DNA of 64,000 nucleotides from Thiomicrorhabdus marina (GCF_017571465.1 NZ_JAGETV010000012.1:1-64000), one strand, 5' to 3'; numbered from the stretch's first letter, positions 50,401-60,731 are shown. A program made the numbers and translations. Notes: generated by a model from the letters alone, not told the origin.

Positions 50401-50660
50401 GCCGACTCTACTACGAGGCATTGATGGTTCTCGGCATGATTATGAAAGTCAATCCGGAAATGCGAACCGATGACGACATGTATATCGACGTATTACTCGG
50501 ACATGCGGTACGTTTGCGTTGGCTTTCTAAACCGGGCAATCATATGATTGCTTACGAAGGCGAGCGCAAAGATGCCTGGCAAGCGTTTTACTACGCTTCT
50601 CCAGATGAAGTCGCCAACGCGATTGTTCAAGCATTCCGTTTCTTGCATAAAGAAAGTTAG
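47466..50660 (+). CDS. GH15/phosphorylase-kinase alpha-subunit-like protein
   Basis: A 1064-residue cytoplasmic protein (no signal). The N-terminal 400 residues form an (alpha/alpha)6-barrel of the glycoside hydrolase 15 / phosphorylase kinase alpha-beta type (LLPASTAITAHGDYTDAWVRDNVYSILAAW). The C-terminal two thirds are helical and unlike glucoamylases (RAAALLDKFDINLEGAVTEI). Glucokinase follows after nine bases, which points to alpha-glucan or malto-oligosaccharide use. The translation start is uncertain: the GTG at 47466 has no good RBS, and an ATG lies four codons on (47478). Whether it hydrolyses glucans or is regulatory cannot be told here. Confidence 0.75.
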   Translation: MQKNMKKHAAQILDRYYQQVSDIILARQNPITGLLPASTAITAHGDYTDAWVRDNVYSILAAWGLGLAYRRIDDTQGRAILLEQSVVKLMRGLLTAMMKQSNKVEAFKYSQNPLDALHAKYATDSGDPVVGDDEWGHLQLDATSLFLLMLGQMTASGLRIIFSMDEVHFIQNLVHYIGRAYRTPDYGIWERGNKINHGIAEVNSSSVGMAKAALEAMDGFNCFGSEGGQDSIIHVVPDEIARARITLETALPSESLSKEVDAATLSVIGYPAFAIENTELVNLTLDEVINKLAGNYGCKRFLRDGHQAANEDHHRLHYEPEEMQQFENIECEWPLFFTYLLLHYLFTDQAELAKEYREKLEGLLVEQNGQKLLPELYIVPLDKIDAERENPGSQKRVPNENVPLVWAQSLYILGSLIQDGLLDVADIDPLGRHNRIGSSLGKQLQLSLIAEDETVQAKLDEYGLVTQTVQQLEPVQVRQASALASAFEWLGRSERLQLSGRPRRNPRGMATSCVYEFEDKRFVFQPQFLSRHDFYLTQDNEMLVKRLKMEMGYIYRQWHLPGRPLVVMVVSQSMLRKGGKEALLEFIEQCRQGQFDDIPVKLGMLKSFLPTSAKRSLHYLEKEIGDEEAFLQERVCQMLLPQDIHSPCVCCLEDCHANQDEQLIEQLSLTANLNDQFLILQTLFERHGADFVTSLQDQDGNRFTTRQLLEEVYIRAGESSDWNITRRAAALLDKFDINLEGAVTEILVRKIALSVSRQYSKKSTFKQPRGADEILRIIKEFNADDQRAQILTQELIINLGLIIRSRPELLLNMTLVRTGQLLQLLAGHIRHGEHCSADDALDVLMTKTPYEISQALEYVLEHYTDVQEELYQEEVMKFDNSEQDLKLPHFTSDLNPELGGANDWHHWRQINGSIGRYPDSFYEGVWDVVNQTAGLIIGDQWNPKRRLDNSLCADMTRGEKLFQAKVEHLMNKPPLPEVRRLYYEALMVLGMIMKVNPEMRTDDDMYIDVLLGHAVRLRWLSKPGNHMIAYEGERKDAWQAFYYASPDEVANAIVQAFRFLHKES

Positions 50661-50669
50661 GAGAAATTT

Positions 50670-51656
50670 ATGGCACAAATTCTGGCCGGAGATGTTGGTG
50701 GCACCAAAACTGTACTCGCTATTTATGAAACAGAGGGTGCTGAATTCTCGGAAATTCGTAAACAGACTTTCCCGAGTGGAAAACATGAAAGGTTTGAAGA
50801 CCTTTTACTGGAGTTTCTCGGCGCAGGTTTTTCTATCGATGCGGCAACCTTTGGAATCGCCGGGCCGATAAAAGAGCAGAAATGCATTACTACCAATTTA
50901 CCTTGGACGATTGATGCAGCTAAGTTGGCTAAACTGCTCAACACTTCCAAAATCCGCTTGCTAAATGATCTAGAAGCCGCTGCCTATGGCGTACTGCAAC
51001 TTGAACACTTCCATGAGCTTAATCATCAAGCAATTCAACAAAACGGTCATATCGCAGTGATTGCTGCCGGAACCGGTTTAGGTGAAGCAATTCTGTTTTT
51101 CGATGGTAAAGATTTTCACGCCATGCCGTCCGAAGGTGGGCATTGTGAGTTTGCACCACAAAATGAACTGGAAGATCAATTGTTGGTATTTTTGCGCGAA
51201 CGATTTTATGGCCATGTCAGTATCGAACGGATTCTCTCCGGTGACGGTTTCGGTAATCTATACGACTTTCTGAAAAGCATCGACTTTGCACCAGTCAATC
51301 CAGATATAGAAGCGCAAATGGCTAATACAGACCGTAATGCAATTATCAGCAAATCAGCACTGACAACTGATGATGCACTTTGTAATCAAGCCATGAAACT
51401 ATTCTGCCGAATCTATGGTGCAGAGGCCGGCAATCTAGCATTGAAATGCCTACCTAATGGCGGAGTCTATATCGCCGGCGGCATTGCACCGAAAATTCTT
51501 CCAGCTTTGCAAAGCGAATTATTTATGGAAGGATTCTTAGATAAAGGCCGTATGACCCATGCCATTGAAAAAATGCCGGTACGTATTGTCGACAACCCGG
51601 AAGCCCCGCTTTTAGGCGCGGCGCATTTTGCCTCTAAATTATCAGGTCGTAATTAG
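50670..51656 (+). CDS. glk: Glucokinase
   Basis: Phosphorylates glucose with ATP. The 328-residue protein has the ATP-phosphate loop LAGDVGGTKTVLAIY, TNLPWTIDA, LLNDLEAAAYGVLQL with the catalytic Asp, AAGTGLGEAIL and PSEGGHCEFAP. It belongs to the proteobacterial Glk family and not to ROK (no zinc CxCGxxGC motif). It starts nine bases after the GH15-like gene (RBS AGGAGAAATT), a likely two-gene operon feeding glucose 6-phosphate. Its stop overlaps the converging tcdA by four bases. Confidence 0.93.
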   Translation: MAQILAGDVGGTKTVLAIYETEGAEFSEIRKQTFPSGKHERFEDLLLEFLGAGFSIDAATFGIAGPIKEQKCITTNLPWTIDAAKLAKLLNTSKIRLLNDLEAAAYGVLQLEHFHELNHQAIQQNGHIAVIAAGTGLGEAILFFDGKDFHAMPSEGGHCEFAPQNELEDQLLVFLRERFYGHVSIERILSGDGFGNLYDFLKSIDFAPVNPDIEAQMANTDRNAIISKSALTTDDALCNQAMKLFCRIYGAEAGNLALKCLPNGGVYIAGGIAPKILPALQSELFMEGFLDKGRMTHAIEKMPVRIVDNPEAPLLGAAHFASKLSGRN

Positions 51657-52381
51657 CCGTTACTTTCAAAACAGGCTAATTGTTGGACAACATATCCAGC
51701 CAGCATTAATCCAAAAATCCCCGGCATATAGCTGGCTGTACCATTAACGACACGACCACGCGCGCCTTCAATTTCTTCCATCGGGCCTGGCGCTTTTGGT
51801 ACTTCTGAAGAGAAAACCGTCATCACCCCTTTGGCGATACGCTGTTTTTTAAGACGCTGACGCATATTTCGCGCCAGAGCACAGCCATGGGTTTTCGAGA
51901 TGTCGGCTAAGGCTATTTTAGACGGGTCGATACGACGCCCTGCTCCCATACTGGAAACCACATTTAGACCGAGTTGTTTCGCCGTAGCAACCAGCGAAAC
52001 TTTACAGTTAAGGCTATCGATTGCATCGACCACATAATCGAAACCAGGGCTTAATAGCGCTTCCATATCTTCTGGGCGAATAAACTGCTTGCTGATATTG
52101 ACCTTACAGGCAGGATTAATGTCTGAAATACGTTCAGCCATCACCTCGGCTTTATTTTTCCCTGTCGTACTATTTAAGGCGATAATTTGGCGGTTTTTAT
52201 TAGATGCATTAACCATGTCGTGGTCAATCAAGGTTAATTCACCAACTCCTGCACGTGCTAGCGCTTCGGCGACAAAGCCGCCAACCCCTCCAACACCAGC
52301 AACTAATACATGCGCAGCCTGTAACTGCTGAATACCTTGTTCTTCAAAAACCAATAAACTGCGTTCAAACAGAGCATCCAT
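51653..52381 (-). CDS. tcdA: tRNA threonylcarbamoyladenosine dehydratase
   Basis: An E1-like ATP-dependent enzyme that cyclises t6A to ct6A at tRNA position 37. The 242-residue protein has the ThiF/MoeB Rossmann motif GVGGVGGFVAEALARAGVGE followed by LTLIDHDMVNASNKNRQIIAL. Length and the conserved YVVDAIDSLNCKVSLVATAK fit TcdA (CsdL/YgdL). It lies nine bases behind the TatD-family gene. Confidence 0.88.
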   Translation of the reverse strand: MDALFERSLLVFEEQGIQQLQAAHVLVAGVGGVGGFVAEALARAGVGELTLIDHDMVNASNKNRQIIALNSTTGKNKAEVMAERISDINPACKVNISKQFIRPEDMEALLSPGFDYVVDAIDSLNCKVSLVATAKQLGLNVVSSMGAGRRIDPSKIALADISKTHGCALARNMRQRLKKQRIAKGVMTVFSSEVPKAPGPMEEIEGARGRVVNGTASYMPGIFGLMLAGYVVQQLACFESNG

Positions 52382-52389
52382 ATAACCGC

Positions 52390-53121
52390 CTAATCTTTAA
52401 AACCAAAAACAGAACGCGCATTATAACTGGTTTGTTGAATGACCTCTGCAGCGGTAATGTTTTTTATTTGTGCAACCATCTCGGCAATATGCCGAATATC
52501 ACTTAAAGAAGATTGCGCTCTATTAGGTAAATAAATATTGGGATAATCGGTTTCTAAGACGAAATGTGCTAATGAGAAATTGTTAAGCATAGCGTGATAG
52601 CGATTCGCATTACTACGGCACGCAACCCCATTAACACCAATCTTAAAACCTAAACCGAGATATTGCTCAACCAAAGGCAAAGAGGCTCCAAGCCCATGAA
52701 TAACACCACCAACTGAATACTGTTTTAACAAAGTGAGCAGCTCACTATGAGCTTTTATGACATGGATGGAAACGGGTAATTGATGGCGTTCAGCCAGTTG
52801 TAACTGACACTCAAAAATGTCTAACTGCAGCAGTTTATTTTTAACAAACTGTTTTTGGAAATCGAGACCGATTTCACCAACCGCGAAAATACTTTCACGT
52901 TCGATAAAATTTTCCAGTACATCAATATCCGCATAGGATTCTTGAGAAACAAACCAAGGGTGAATACCTAATGCAGGTAAAAGAAAGGGATTCTGTTTTT
53001 GAATCGTAATCGCCCTGTACCACTGACTGGAGTCGGCGGTGACATTAAGAATCGGATAATCTATTGAATCTAGCTCTTGTTGAGAAGCTTCAATGAGATG
53101 GGCATGAGTATCGAATAACAT
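52390..53121 (-). CDS. TatD-family metal-dependent hydrolase
   Basis: A 243-residue TIM-barrel hydrolase. Metal ligands are visible: DTHAHL at residues 4–9, GEIGLDFQK (Glu near 91), HVIKAHSELLTLL and a Asp in LETDYPNIYLP near residue 200. Family members are exonucleases or quality-control DNases; the exact substrate is not known, and YjjV is one candidate. Upstream of tcdA with nine bases between. Confidence 0.85.
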   Translation of the reverse strand: MLFDTHAHLIEASQQELDSIDYPILNVTADSSQWYRAITIQKQNPFLLPALGIHPWFVSQESYADIDVLENFIERESIFAVGEIGLDFQKQFVKNKLLQLDIFECQLQLAERHQLPVSIHVIKAHSELLTLLKQYSVGGVIHGLGASLPLVEQYLGLGFKIGVNGVACRSNANRYHAMLNNFSLAHFVLETDYPNIYLPNRAQSSLSDIRHIAEMVAQIKNITAAEVIQQTSYNARSVFGFKD

Positions 53122-53151
53122 AAAGCTAGTTTACGTTTTCGATAGACATAA

Positions 53152-53174
53152 AAAAAGCCGGATTAACCGGCTTT
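53152..53174 (-). terminator. Terminator of the ribosomal alpha operon
   Basis: AAAAAGCCGG–ATTA–ACCGGCTTT, with an A-run on the plus strand giving U residues on the minus-strand RNA, 20 bases after the rplQ stop. Confidence 0.8.
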
Positions 53175-53194
53175 CTTTATAACTGAATAATAAA

Positions 53195-53584
53195 TTATTC
53201 AGCGTCGCTGTTGTCAGCTGCCGCAACTGGACGGTCAACCAATTCAACAATCGCCATAGGCGCTTTATCACCTGGACGGTAACCACATTTAAGAATGCGG
53301 ATGTAACCACCTGGACGGCTCTCGTAACGAGGACCGATTTCGCTGAAAAGCTTACCTACTGCTGCTTTATCACCTAAACGAGCAAAGGCTGTACGACGGT
53401 TGTGAACGCTGTCTTTTTTAGCTAGCGTGATCAAAGGCTCTGCAACTGTACGTAGTTCTTTTGCCTTAGCAACCGTAGTACGGATTACTTCGTGTTCGAT
53501 AAGTGAAGCAGACATGTTTTTAAACATTGCCTTACGGTGCGAGCTGTTACGATTTAACTTACGACCTGATTTACCATGACGCAT
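53195..53584 (-). CDS. rplQ: 50S ribosomal protein L17
   Basis: A 129-residue L17 ([20 protein letters not shown]). Last gene of the alpha operon, 15 bases after rpoA. It has a C-terminal extension ([12 protein letters not shown]). Confidence 0.98.
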   Translation of the reverse strand: MRHGKSGRKLNRNSSHRKAMFKNMSASLIEHEVIRTTVAKAKELRTVAEPLITLAKKDSVHNRRTAFARLGDKAAVGKLFSEIGPRYESRPGGYIRILKCGYRPGDKAPMAIVELVDRPVAAADNSDAE

Positions 53585-53599
53585 GATAGCTTCCTTATA

Positions 53600-54577
53600 T
53601 TAAGATTCTTTGCTCACCAGGCTTGCTGGTGGCCAGTTTTCTAATTTAGTACCAAGGCTTAGACCACGTTGTGCAAGAACATCTTTGATCTCTTGCAGTG
53701 ACTTCTTACCTAGGTTTGGTGTCTTAAGCAGTTGTGGCTCAGCACGCTGCACAAGATCACCAATGTAGTAAATTTGTTCTGCTTTCAGACAGTTTGCCGA
53801 ACGAACCGTTAGTTCTAGATCGTCAACCGGTTGCAGGAAGATCGGATCGAATTCATTCTCTTCTTCTTGCGGAGCAGCTACTTCTTTATGCTTAAGATCA
53901 ACGAAAGCATTTAGTTGTAGGTGCAACACGGTAGCCGCTTGTTTGATCGCATCTTCTGGATCAAGGGTACCGTCGGTAACAACGTTTAGAATTAACTTAT
54001 CAAGGTCGGTACGCTGTTCTACACGAGCATTCTGAACTTCATAACTAACAGTGTGAACTGGCGAGAAACTAGCGTCTAGACGTAGCATACCAATTGAACT
54101 GTCATTATCTGTTTGAGCAGCACGGTAACCCATACCACTTTCAACACGAAGACTCATGTTAAGTTCTGCGCCTTCAGATAGGTGCGCGATGATGTGATCA
54201 GGATTTGCAATCTCAACATCATGGTTTAGTGCGATATCTGAAGCACGAACAACCGCAGGACCTTTCTTATTTAGCGTTAATTCAGCGCTGTCTGTTGCGT
54301 TTAATTTGACCGCCACCTCTTTAAGGTTAAGAAGGATTTCTAAAACATCCTCTCTTACACCTTCAATCGATGAGTATTCGTGTAAAACACCATCAATTTG
54401 GGCTTCTACGATAGCCGCACCAGGCATAGACGATAACAAAATACGACGTAACGCATTCCCTAGAGTATGACCAAAGCCGCGTTCAAGCGGCTCTAAAGTC
54501 ACACGACTGTGGAAAGGCGTTAGACGTTGGATATCGACCATACGTGGTGTTAACAACTGTTCTAACATCTCTTGCAT
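53600..54577 (-). CDS. rpoA: RNA polymerase alpha subunit
   Basis: A 325-residue alpha subunit. The N-terminal assembly domain has [20 protein letters not shown], and the C-terminal domain has the DNA/activator contact region ([33 protein letters not shown]). Placed between rpsD and rplQ as in E. coli. Confidence 0.98.
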   Translation of the reverse strand: MQEMLEQLLTPRMVDIQRLTPFHSRVTLEPLERGFGHTLGNALRRILLSSMPGAAIVEAQIDGVLHEYSSIEGVREDVLEILLNLKEVAVKLNATDSAELTLNKKGPAVVRASDIALNHDVEIANPDHIIAHLSEGAELNMSLRVESGMGYRAAQTDNDSSIGMLRLDASFSPVHTVSYEVQNARVEQRTDLDKLILNVVTDGTLDPEDAIKQAATVLHLQLNAFVDLKHKEVAAPQEEENEFDPIFLQPVDDLELTVRSANCLKAEQIYYIGDLVQRAEPQLLKTPNLGKKSLQEIKDVLAQRGLSLGTKLENWPPASLVSKES

Positions 54578-54598
54578 CAGAGGTGATCTCCGTTTCTA

Positions 54599-55219
54599 TT
54601 ACTTAGAGTAAAGCTCAACAATCAAGTTTTCTTGAATATCCGCAGATAGGTCTGAACGATCTGGAACATTCTTGAAAGTACCTTCGAACGCTTTAGCGTT
54701 AACTTCTACCCAGCTAACACCACCCATTTGCGCTTTTAGTTCAAGCGCAGTAGCGATACGAGTTTGGTTGCGAGATTTCTCACGAATAGAAATCACATCA
54801 CCAGCAGATACTTCGAAAGACGGAATATTTACTGATTGACCGTTAACTTGAATCGCTTTATGCGAAACAAGCTGACGAGCTTCTGCACGAGTAGCAGCGA
54901 AGCCCATACGGTATACAACGTTATCTAAACGGCTTTCTAGGATTTGTAGAAGGTTTACACCAGTAGACCCTTTACGACGATCCGCTTCTTTGTAATACAT
55001 GCGGAACTTTTTCTCTAGAACACCGTACATACGACGTACTTTTTGTTTTTCACGTAGCTGAGTACCGTACTCAGTTACTTTCTTACGTGCTGCACCGTGT
55101 ACACCAGGTAATTGATCGATCTTACATTTTGATTCGATGCTACGAACACCGCTTTTCAAAAATAGATCAGTACCTTCACGGCGGGCAAGTTTACACTTTG
55201 GACCAATATATCTAGCCAT
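54599..55219 (-). CDS. rpsD: 30S ribosomal protein S4
   Basis: A 206-residue S4 ([20 protein letters not shown]) with the S4 RNA-binding domain ([20 protein letters not shown]). In E. coli S4 autoregulates the alpha operon; whether it does so here was not tested. Confidence 0.98.
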   Translation of the reverse strand: MARYIGPKCKLARREGTDLFLKSGVRSIESKCKIDQLPGVHGAARKKVTEYGTQLREKQKVRRMYGVLEKKFRMYYKEADRRKGSTGVNLLQILESRLDNVVYRMGFAATRAEARQLVSHKAIQVNGQSVNIPSFEVSAGDVISIREKSRNQTRIATALELKAQMGGVSWVEVNAKAFEGTFKNVPDRSDLSADIQENLIVELYSK

Positions 55220-55233
55220 GATTACCTCAAATA

Positions 55234-55623
55234 TTAAACGCGACGTTTCTTAGGTGGACGACAGCCGTTGTGAGGAATCGGAGTAACATCAGTGATTGAT
55301 GAAATTTTGAAACCTACACTGTTTAGACCACGAACGGCAGAGTCACGACCAGGACCTGGGCCCTTAACCATAACATCTAAGTTTTTAACGCCGTATTCAA
55401 CAGCCATTTGTCCAACACGCTCAGCAGCAACCTGTGCAGCGAATGGAGTACTCTTACGAGAACCACGGAATCCGCTTCCACCTGAAGTTGCCCAGCAAAG
55501 TGCGTTACCTTGACGGTCAGTAATAGTTACGATCGTGTTGTTGAAGCTAGCGTGAACGTGCGCAACGGCATCCGTTACGACCTGTTTAGCCTTCTTTTTA
55601 ACACGTGAATTTGCTTTTGCCAT
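55234..55623 (-). CDS. rpsK: 30S ribosomal protein S11
   Basis: A 129-residue S11 with the conserved [20 protein letters not shown] and C-terminal [13 protein letters not shown]. Confidence 0.98.
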   Translation of the reverse strand: MAKANSRVKKKAKQVVTDAVAHVHASFNNTIVTITDRQGNALCWATSGGSGFRGSRKSTPFAAQVAAERVGQMAVEYGVKNLDVMVKGPGPGRDSAVRGLNSVGFKISSITDVTPIPHNGCRPPKKRRV

Positions 55624-55645
55624 ATTCTTTCTCGCTATCTAAGCA

Positions 55646-56002
55646 TTAACGCTTAATTGGTTTGATTGGACCTTTACGAGTACGTGCATTCGTCTTAGTA
55701 CGCTGACCACGAAGTGGTAGGCTACGACGATGACGAATACCACGGTAACAACCCATGTCCATCAAACGCTTGATATTCATAGACACTTCACGACGAAGAT
55801 CACCTTCGATTGTAAAGTTTGTCACTTCATTACGAAGTGCTTCTAACTGTTCTTCAGTTAGCTCTCGAACTTTCGCAGATGGTTCAATACCAGTTGCTGC
55901 ACAGATTTTTTTTGCAGAAGTTGAACCAATCCCGTAGATCGAAGTCAATCCAATAACAATATGCTTGTTAACTGGAATGTTTACGCCGGCAATACGAGCC
56001 AT
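55646..56002 (-). CDS. rpsM: 30S ribosomal protein S13
   Basis: A 118-residue S13 ([20 protein letters not shown]; tail [18 protein letters not shown]). First gene of the alpha operon. The 87 bases between it and secY do not contain rpmJ. Confidence 0.98.
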   Translation of the reverse strand: MARIAGVNIPVNKHIVIGLTSIYGIGSTSAKKICAATGIEPSAKVRELTEEQLEALRNEVTNFTIEGDLRREVSMNIKRLMDMGCYRGIRHRRSLPLRGQRTKTNARTRKGPIKPIKR

Positions 56003-56041
56003 TTTGCGCTCCCTTTAATTCCATCTACCGAAAAACGTGGC

Positions 56042-56047
56042 ATTATA
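56042..56047 (-). promoter_or_regulatory. -10 element upstream of rpsM (alpha operon)
   Basis: A perfect TATAAT on the minus strand 40 bases before the rpsM start, within the secY–rpsM gap; the -35 is weak. It would give the alpha operon its own promoter, as in E. coli. Confidence 0.4.
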
Positions 56048-56089
56048 CACGTCTTTCACTATAAATACTAGAATAAATAACCTTGAAGA

Positions 56090-57400
56090 TTATCTACCTT
56101 TTAATTTCGATTTTTTCATCATGCCTTCATATTGGCTTGATTGCATTTGTGCTTGTACCGAAGTCATGAAATCCATAACAACAATTACGATAATCAATAG
56201 AGATGTTCCACCGAAATAGAAAGGAACATTCCAATACAGAATTAAAAATTCTGGTAGTAAGCACACTGCTGTGATGTAAATCGCACCAGCTAGTGTCAAG
56301 CGACCCATAATGCCGTCGATATGACGAGCAGTTTGAGCACCTGGACGGATACCTGGGAGATATGCACCAGATTTTCTTAAGTTTTCAGCTGTCTCATTAG
56401 GATTGAAAACAATCGCAGTGTAGAAGAAACAGAAGAAAATAATTGCAGTCGCGTAGAACAGGATATAAAGCGGTTGACCCGGCGACAAAGTTGTCGCGAT
56501 GTCTTTCATCCAACCCATACCTTCAGCTGCACCAAACCATCCACCAAGTGTTGCAGGGAATAGAATGATACTTGAAGCAAAGATTGGTGGAATAACACCC
56601 GCCATGTTCAGCTTCAGTGGCAGATGTGACTCTTGACCACCATAAAGTTTACGACCACGCATTTTTTGTGCGTAATGAACAGGGATACGACGTTGCCCAC
56701 GTTCAACAAACACGACAAATGCAATAACCGCTGCAATAAGAGCCAGTAGAACGAATACTGTGATTGCATGAAGCGCCCCAGTATTTACCTGCTCAAATGT
56801 CCCACCTAGCGCGCTAGGAAGACCTGCAACAATACCTGCAAAGATGATTAGCGAAATACCATTACCGATACCACGTTCGGTAATTTGTTCACCTAACCAC
56901 ATCAGGAAAATAGTTCCGGATACCAAAGTCACAACCGCTGTCAGCTTAAAGAAAAAGCCTGGATCAATAACTACCGGCATGCCGTTAATGTTTTGAGATT
57001 CAAGTGCAATCGCGACACCTAAAGCTTGGAAAGTCGCAAGCACAACAGTCCCTTGACGGGTATATTGCGTAATCTTACGACGACCTGACTCCCCTTCCTT
57101 TTTCAGCTGTTCCAGTTTAGGAGAGACAACTGTCAAAAGCTGCATAATAATTGCAGCGGAGATATAAGGCATGATTCCCAATGCAAAGATCGACAAACGC
57201 TCAAGGGCACCACCCGAGAACATGTTAAACATGTCTAAGATGGTACCCTTTTGCTGTTCGAACATTGCTGCTAAGGCAATCGGATCAATTGACGGAACTG
57301 GAATGTGAGTACCTAGTCGATAAACGATAATGGCACCCAGTACAAAAAGAATCTTATTCTTTAGGCTACTCATTCCGGTTGATGCAATTGAACTATTCAT
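56090..57400 (-). CDS. secY: Protein translocase subunit SecY
   Basis: A 436-residue, ten-helix core of the Sec channel. Typical segments are [15 protein letters not shown], the plug region [20 protein letters not shown] and the cytoplasmic loop [20 protein letters not shown]. It follows rplO after five bases. Last gene of the spc operon here because rpmJ is absent. Confidence 0.98.
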   Translation of the reverse strand: MNSSIASTGMSSLKNKILFVLGAIIVYRLGTHIPVPSIDPIALAAMFEQQKGTILDMFNMFSGGALERLSIFALGIMPYISAAIIMQLLTVVSPKLEQLKKEGESGRRKITQYTRQGTVVLATFQALGVAIALESQNINGMPVVIDPGFFFKLTAVVTLVSGTIFLMWLGEQITERGIGNGISLIIFAGIVAGLPSALGGTFEQVNTGALHAITVFVLLALIAAVIAFVVFVERGQRRIPVHYAQKMRGRKLYGGQESHLPLKLNMAGVIPPIFASSIILFPATLGGWFGAAEGMGWMKDIATTLSPGQPLYILFYATAIIFFCFFYTAIVFNPNETAENLRKSGAYLPGIRPGAQTARHIDGIMGRLTLAGAIYITAVCLLPEFLILYWNVPFYFGGTSLLIIVIVVMDFMTSVQAQMQSSQYEGMMKKSKLKGR

Positions 57401-57405
57401 AATAA

Positions 57406-57840
57406 TTATGCTTCTACCGAGCCGCCAGCAGCTTCGATTGCAGCTTTCGCTGCAGCAGTTGCGCGAAGACCAGAAGTTTTAACCGCTTTGGTGATTTCAC
57501 CAGAGTTGATAATTTTAACTTCTTTGATCTTATGACCAATAATCTTAGCTGCAACAAGTGCTGCTACGTCAATAACGTCCGCTTCGATTTTCGCTAGAGT
57601 ATCTAGACGAACTTCTGCCACGTAAGCCGCTTTACGAGAAGTAAAGCCGATCTTAGGTAGACGGCGTTGTAGTGGCATTTGACCACCTTCAAAACCGATC
57701 TTAGGCATACCACCTGAACGAGACTTTTGACCTTTGTGACCACGGCCACCCATTTTACCCCAGCCAGAACCCTGACCACGGCCAACGCGTTTAGCAGTCT
57801 TTTTAGCGCCTTCTGCTGGTTTTAAAGTATTTAGTTGCAT
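57406..57840 (-). CDS. rplO: 50S ribosomal protein L15
   Basis: A 144-residue L15 with the Gly-rich [20 protein letters not shown] segment and a Lys/Ala-rich C-terminal domain. Confidence 0.98.
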   Translation of the reverse strand: MQLNTLKPAEGAKKTAKRVGRGQGSGWGKMGGRGHKGQKSRSGGMPKIGFEGGQMPLQRRLPKIGFTSRKAAYVAEVRLDTLAKIEADVIDVAALVAAKIIGHKIKEVKIINSGEITKAVKTSGLRATAAAKAAIEAAGGSVEA

Positions 57841-57841
57841 C

Positions 57842-58027
57842 TTATGCTTCCTCTACTTTAAGCAAATAGCTCACCTTATTGATCATTCCACGATTTTCAG
57901 GAGTATCAATAACGCTTACTGTTTGGTGCATTTTTCTTAGACCAAGACCAGATACACACGCTTTGTGTGCTGGTAAGCGGCCGATTGTGCTTTTTACCAG
58001 AGTAATAGTAATTTTCTTATCTGACAT
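57842..58027 (-). CDS. rpmD: 50S ribosomal protein L30
   Basis: A 61-residue L30 ([20 protein letters not shown]). The start at 58027 has the RBS AGGTGAG; a GTG at 58036 would overlap rpsE further and is less likely. The stop codon is one base from the rplO start. Confidence 0.95.
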   Translation of the reverse strand: MSDKKITITLVKSTIGRLPAHKACVSGLGLRKMHQTVSVIDTPENRGMINKVSYLLKVEEA

Positions 58028-58028
58028 C

Positions 58029-58538
58029 TTACTCACCTAGAACTTCTGCTACTGACTTACCACGTTTTGCAGCGATCATTTCTGGGCTGCTCATAGAAGT
58101 CAAAGCGTTAACAGTAGAACGTACAACGTTTACCGGGCGAGTGGTACCAACACACTTACAAAGTACGTTATGTACACCTGCAGCTTCAAGAACTGCACGC
58201 ATTGCACCACCGGCGATAACACCAGTACCCTCAGAAGCAGGTAGCATTACAATGTTCGCAGCACCTTGCTTATAGTTGATTGGGTATTGGATCGTTCCAT
58301 CTTTAAGAGAGACAGATTTCATGTTACGACGAGCTTTTTCCATAGCTTTTTTAATTGCTACTGGAACTTCGTTTGCTTTACCACTACCGTAACCAACTTT
58401 ACCTTCGCCATCGCCAACAACTGCAAGAGCTGAGAACGCAAAAATACGTCCACCCTTAACAACTTTAGCAACACGACGAATGCCAACTAGTTTTTCGATC
58501 AAAGCATCCTGGCCGTCTTGTAATTCATGTGAAGACAT
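58029..58538 (-). CDS. rpsE: 30S ribosomal protein S5
   Basis: A 169-residue S5 with the double-stranded RNA-binding and the C-terminal S5 domain ([29 protein letters not shown]). Confidence 0.98.
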   Translation of the reverse strand: MSSHELQDGQDALIEKLVGIRRVAKVVKGGRIFAFSALAVVGDGEGKVGYGSGKANEVPVAIKKAMEKARRNMKSVSLKDGTIQYPINYKQGAANIVMLPASEGTGVIAGGAMRAVLEAAGVHNVLCKCVGTTRPVNVVRSTVNALTSMSSPEMIAAKRGKSVAEVLGE

Positions 58539-58552
58539 ACTTAATCCTTCCT

Positions 58553-58906
58553 TTAAAATTCAAGACCGTTTTCACGGGCTGATTCAGCTAATTGTTGAAC
58601 ACGACCGTGGTATTTGAAACCTGAACGATCAAATGCAACTTTGGTTACACCAGCAGCTTTCGCTTTTTCAGCGACTTTCTGGCCAACAACTGCCGCAGCA
58701 GATTTGTTAGAACCGTTGCTAATTTCTGATTTAACGTCCGCTTGTACAGTAGAGCTTGTTGCAACAACCGTGTGGCCATCTGCAGCAATTACTTGCGCAT
58801 AGATGTGCTGAGTAGAACGGTGAACGCATAGGCGAGCAACTTTCTGTTCTGCAATTCTTGCACGAGTCTTCTTAGCTCTACGAAGACGGGCTGATTTCTT
58901 ATCCAT
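58553..58906 (-). CDS. rplR: 50S ribosomal protein L18
   Basis: A 117-residue L18 ([20 protein letters not shown]; tail [19 protein letters not shown]), a 5S rRNA binder. Confidence 0.98.
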   Translation of the reverse strand: MDKKSARLRRAKKTRARIAEQKVARLCVHRSTQHIYAQVIAADGHTVVATSSTVQADVKSEISNGSNKSAAAVVGQKVAEKAKAAGVTKVAFDRSGFKYHGRVQQLAESARENGLEF

Positions 58907-58920
58907 ACTAATTCCCAGCC

Positions 58921-59454
58921 TTATTTCTTCTTAGCTTCTTTACGTAAAATGCGCTCATCAGCATACTTAACACCTTTACCTTTATATGGCTCAGGTGGAC
59001 GGTACGCACGAATCTCAGCAGCAACTTGACCAACAACTTGCTTATCTGCGCCTTTTACAACGATTTCCGTTTGAGTCGGAGTTTCAACCGTGATCCCTTC
59101 AGGAATCGCGTGTTCAACCGGATGTGAGAAACCTAGTGTTAAGTTCAGTACTTTACCTTGTGCCGCTGCACGGTAACCGACACCAACTAGTTCTAGTTTT
59201 TTCTCAAAACCATCTGTAACACCAGCAACCATGTTATTAATAATTGAACGTGCAGTACCAGCCTGCGCCCAACCTTTAACAACACCTTCAACCGGTGTAC
59301 AGATTACCTGACCATCTTCAACAGAAACCATAACAGCTTCGTTAAAATTTTTAGTTAAAGACGCTTTAGCACCTTTAACAGTTACATCGTTACCATTTAC
59401 GCTAACTTCAACGCCTGCAGGAATGGTAACTGGAGCCTTTGCAATTCTAGACAT
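58921..59454 (-). CDS. rplF: 50S ribosomal protein L6
   Basis: A 177-residue L6 ([20 protein letters not shown]) with the C-terminal [18 protein letters not shown] signature. Confidence 0.98.
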   Translation of the reverse strand: MSRIAKAPVTIPAGVEVSVNGNDVTVKGAKASLTKNFNEAVMVSVEDGQVICTPVEGVVKGWAQAGTARSIINNMVAGVTDGFEKKLELVGVGYRAAAQGKVLNLTLGFSHPVEHAIPEGITVETPTQTEIVVKGADKQVVGQVAAEIRAYRPPEPYKGKGVKYADERILRKEAKKK

Positions 59455-59465
59455 AATTTAAATCC

Positions 59466-59861
59466 TTATGCTACGTAGCAAATAACCTCACCACCAACGC
59501 CAGCAGTGCGAGCTTGATGATCAGTCATAATACCTTTAGAAGTTGAAATTACAGCGATACCTAGACCGCCAATAACTTTTGGTAACTCATCTTTGTTTTT
59601 ATAAACACGTAGACCTGGACGGCTTACACGCTTAAGTGTTTCGATAACAGGCTTACCGTCGAAATATTTCAAATCAACTGATAGCTCAGATTTACCATTA
59701 TTATCATTAATGCTGAATGCAGAGATATAACCTTCATCGTTAAGCACTTTAGCAACAGCTGCTTTAACTTTAGAAGAAGGCATAACAACATTTGCGTGAC
59801 CAGCCATTTGACCGTTACGGATGCGTGTTAGCATATCAGCGATTGGATCAGACATACTCAT
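59466..59861 (-). CDS. rpsH: 30S ribosomal protein S8
   Basis: A 131-residue S8 ([20 protein letters not shown], tail GGEVICYVA). In E. coli S8 represses the spc operon by binding near rplE; the matching site here was not examined in detail. Confidence 0.98.
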   Translation of the reverse strand: MSMSDPIADMLTRIRNGQMAGHANVVMPSSKVKAAVAKVLNDEGYISAFSINDNNGKSELSVDLKYFDGKPVIETLKRVSRPGLRVYKNKDELPKVIGGLGIAVISTSKGIMTDHQARTAGVGGEVICYVA

Positions 59862-59873
59862 AGATATTTATCC

Positions 59874-60179
59874 TTACCAACTAGCTTTTCTTAGACCAGG
59901 AACATCACCGTTCATCGTCATACGACGAAGTACGTTACGTGACAGACCAAATTTTCTGTAAACACCGTGTGGACGGCCAGTAATACGACAACGATTTTGT
60001 TGACGAACTGAAGCACCATCACGCGGTAGTTTGTTCAATGCATCAACAGCATCCATACGATCTGCAAATTCAGTCTCTGGGTTGCTGATGATTTTCTTAA
60101 GTGCTTCGCGTTTAGCAGCATAACGAGCAACTAGTTTTGCACGTTTGTTTTCGCGAGCGATCATAGATTTCTTCGCCAT
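59874..60179 (-). CDS. rpsN: 30S ribosomal protein S14 (long, zinc-free form)
   Basis: A 101-residue S14 of the long type ([20 protein letters not shown]). It lacks the CxxC zinc motif of short S14, having the single Cys in [20 protein letters not shown]. Confidence 0.98.
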   Translation of the reverse strand: MAKKSMIARENKRAKLVARYAAKREALKKIISNPETEFADRMDAVDALNKLPRDGASVRQQNRCRITGRPHGVYRKFGLSRNVLRRMTMNGDVPGLRKASW

Positions 60180-60191
60180 TAGAAAAACCTC

Positions 60192-60731
60192 TTATTTCTT
60201 AAACGGGAAATTAAAGGCTTCTAAAAGAGCTTTCGCTTCATCGTTAGTTTGTGCTGAAGTAGCGAAGTTGATATCCATACCACGGATTTTGTCAACTTTT
60301 TCAAACTCGATTTCAGGGAAAATAATTTGCTCTTTAAGGCCTAGGTTATAGTTTCCACGACCGTCGAAAGCTTTCGGGTTTACACCACGGAAGTCACGAA
60401 CACGAGGAAGCGAGATGTTTACTAGACGATCTAGGAATTCATACATACGCTCGCCACGTAGGGTAACTTTACAACCTAGTGGATAACCGTCACGAACTTT
60501 AAAACTTGCAACTGATTTGCGAGCCAAAGTTTTAACAGCTTTCTGACCTGTAATTGCTTCCATATCAGCAATTGCATTATCTAGAACTTTTTTGTCACCA
60601 ATTGCTTCACCAACACCCATGTTGATGGTGATTTTTTGCAGCTTAGGAACCTGCATTGGAGACTTATAACCAAACTGTTCCATCAACTTAGGAACAACTT
60701 GCTCTTTATACTGTTTTTGTAGTCTTGCCAT
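60192..60731 (-). CDS. rplE: 50S ribosomal protein L5
   Basis: A 179-residue L5 ([40 protein letters not shown]), a 5S rRNA-binding protein. Confidence 0.98.
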   Translation of the reverse strand: MARLQKQYKEQVVPKLMEQFGYKSPMQVPKLQKITINMGVGEAIGDKKVLDNAIADMEAITGQKAVKTLARKSVASFKVRDGYPLGCKVTLRGERMYEFLDRLVNISLPRVRDFRGVNPKAFDGRGNYNLGLKEQIIFPEIEFEKVDKIRGMDINFATSAQTNDEAKALLEAFNFPFKK

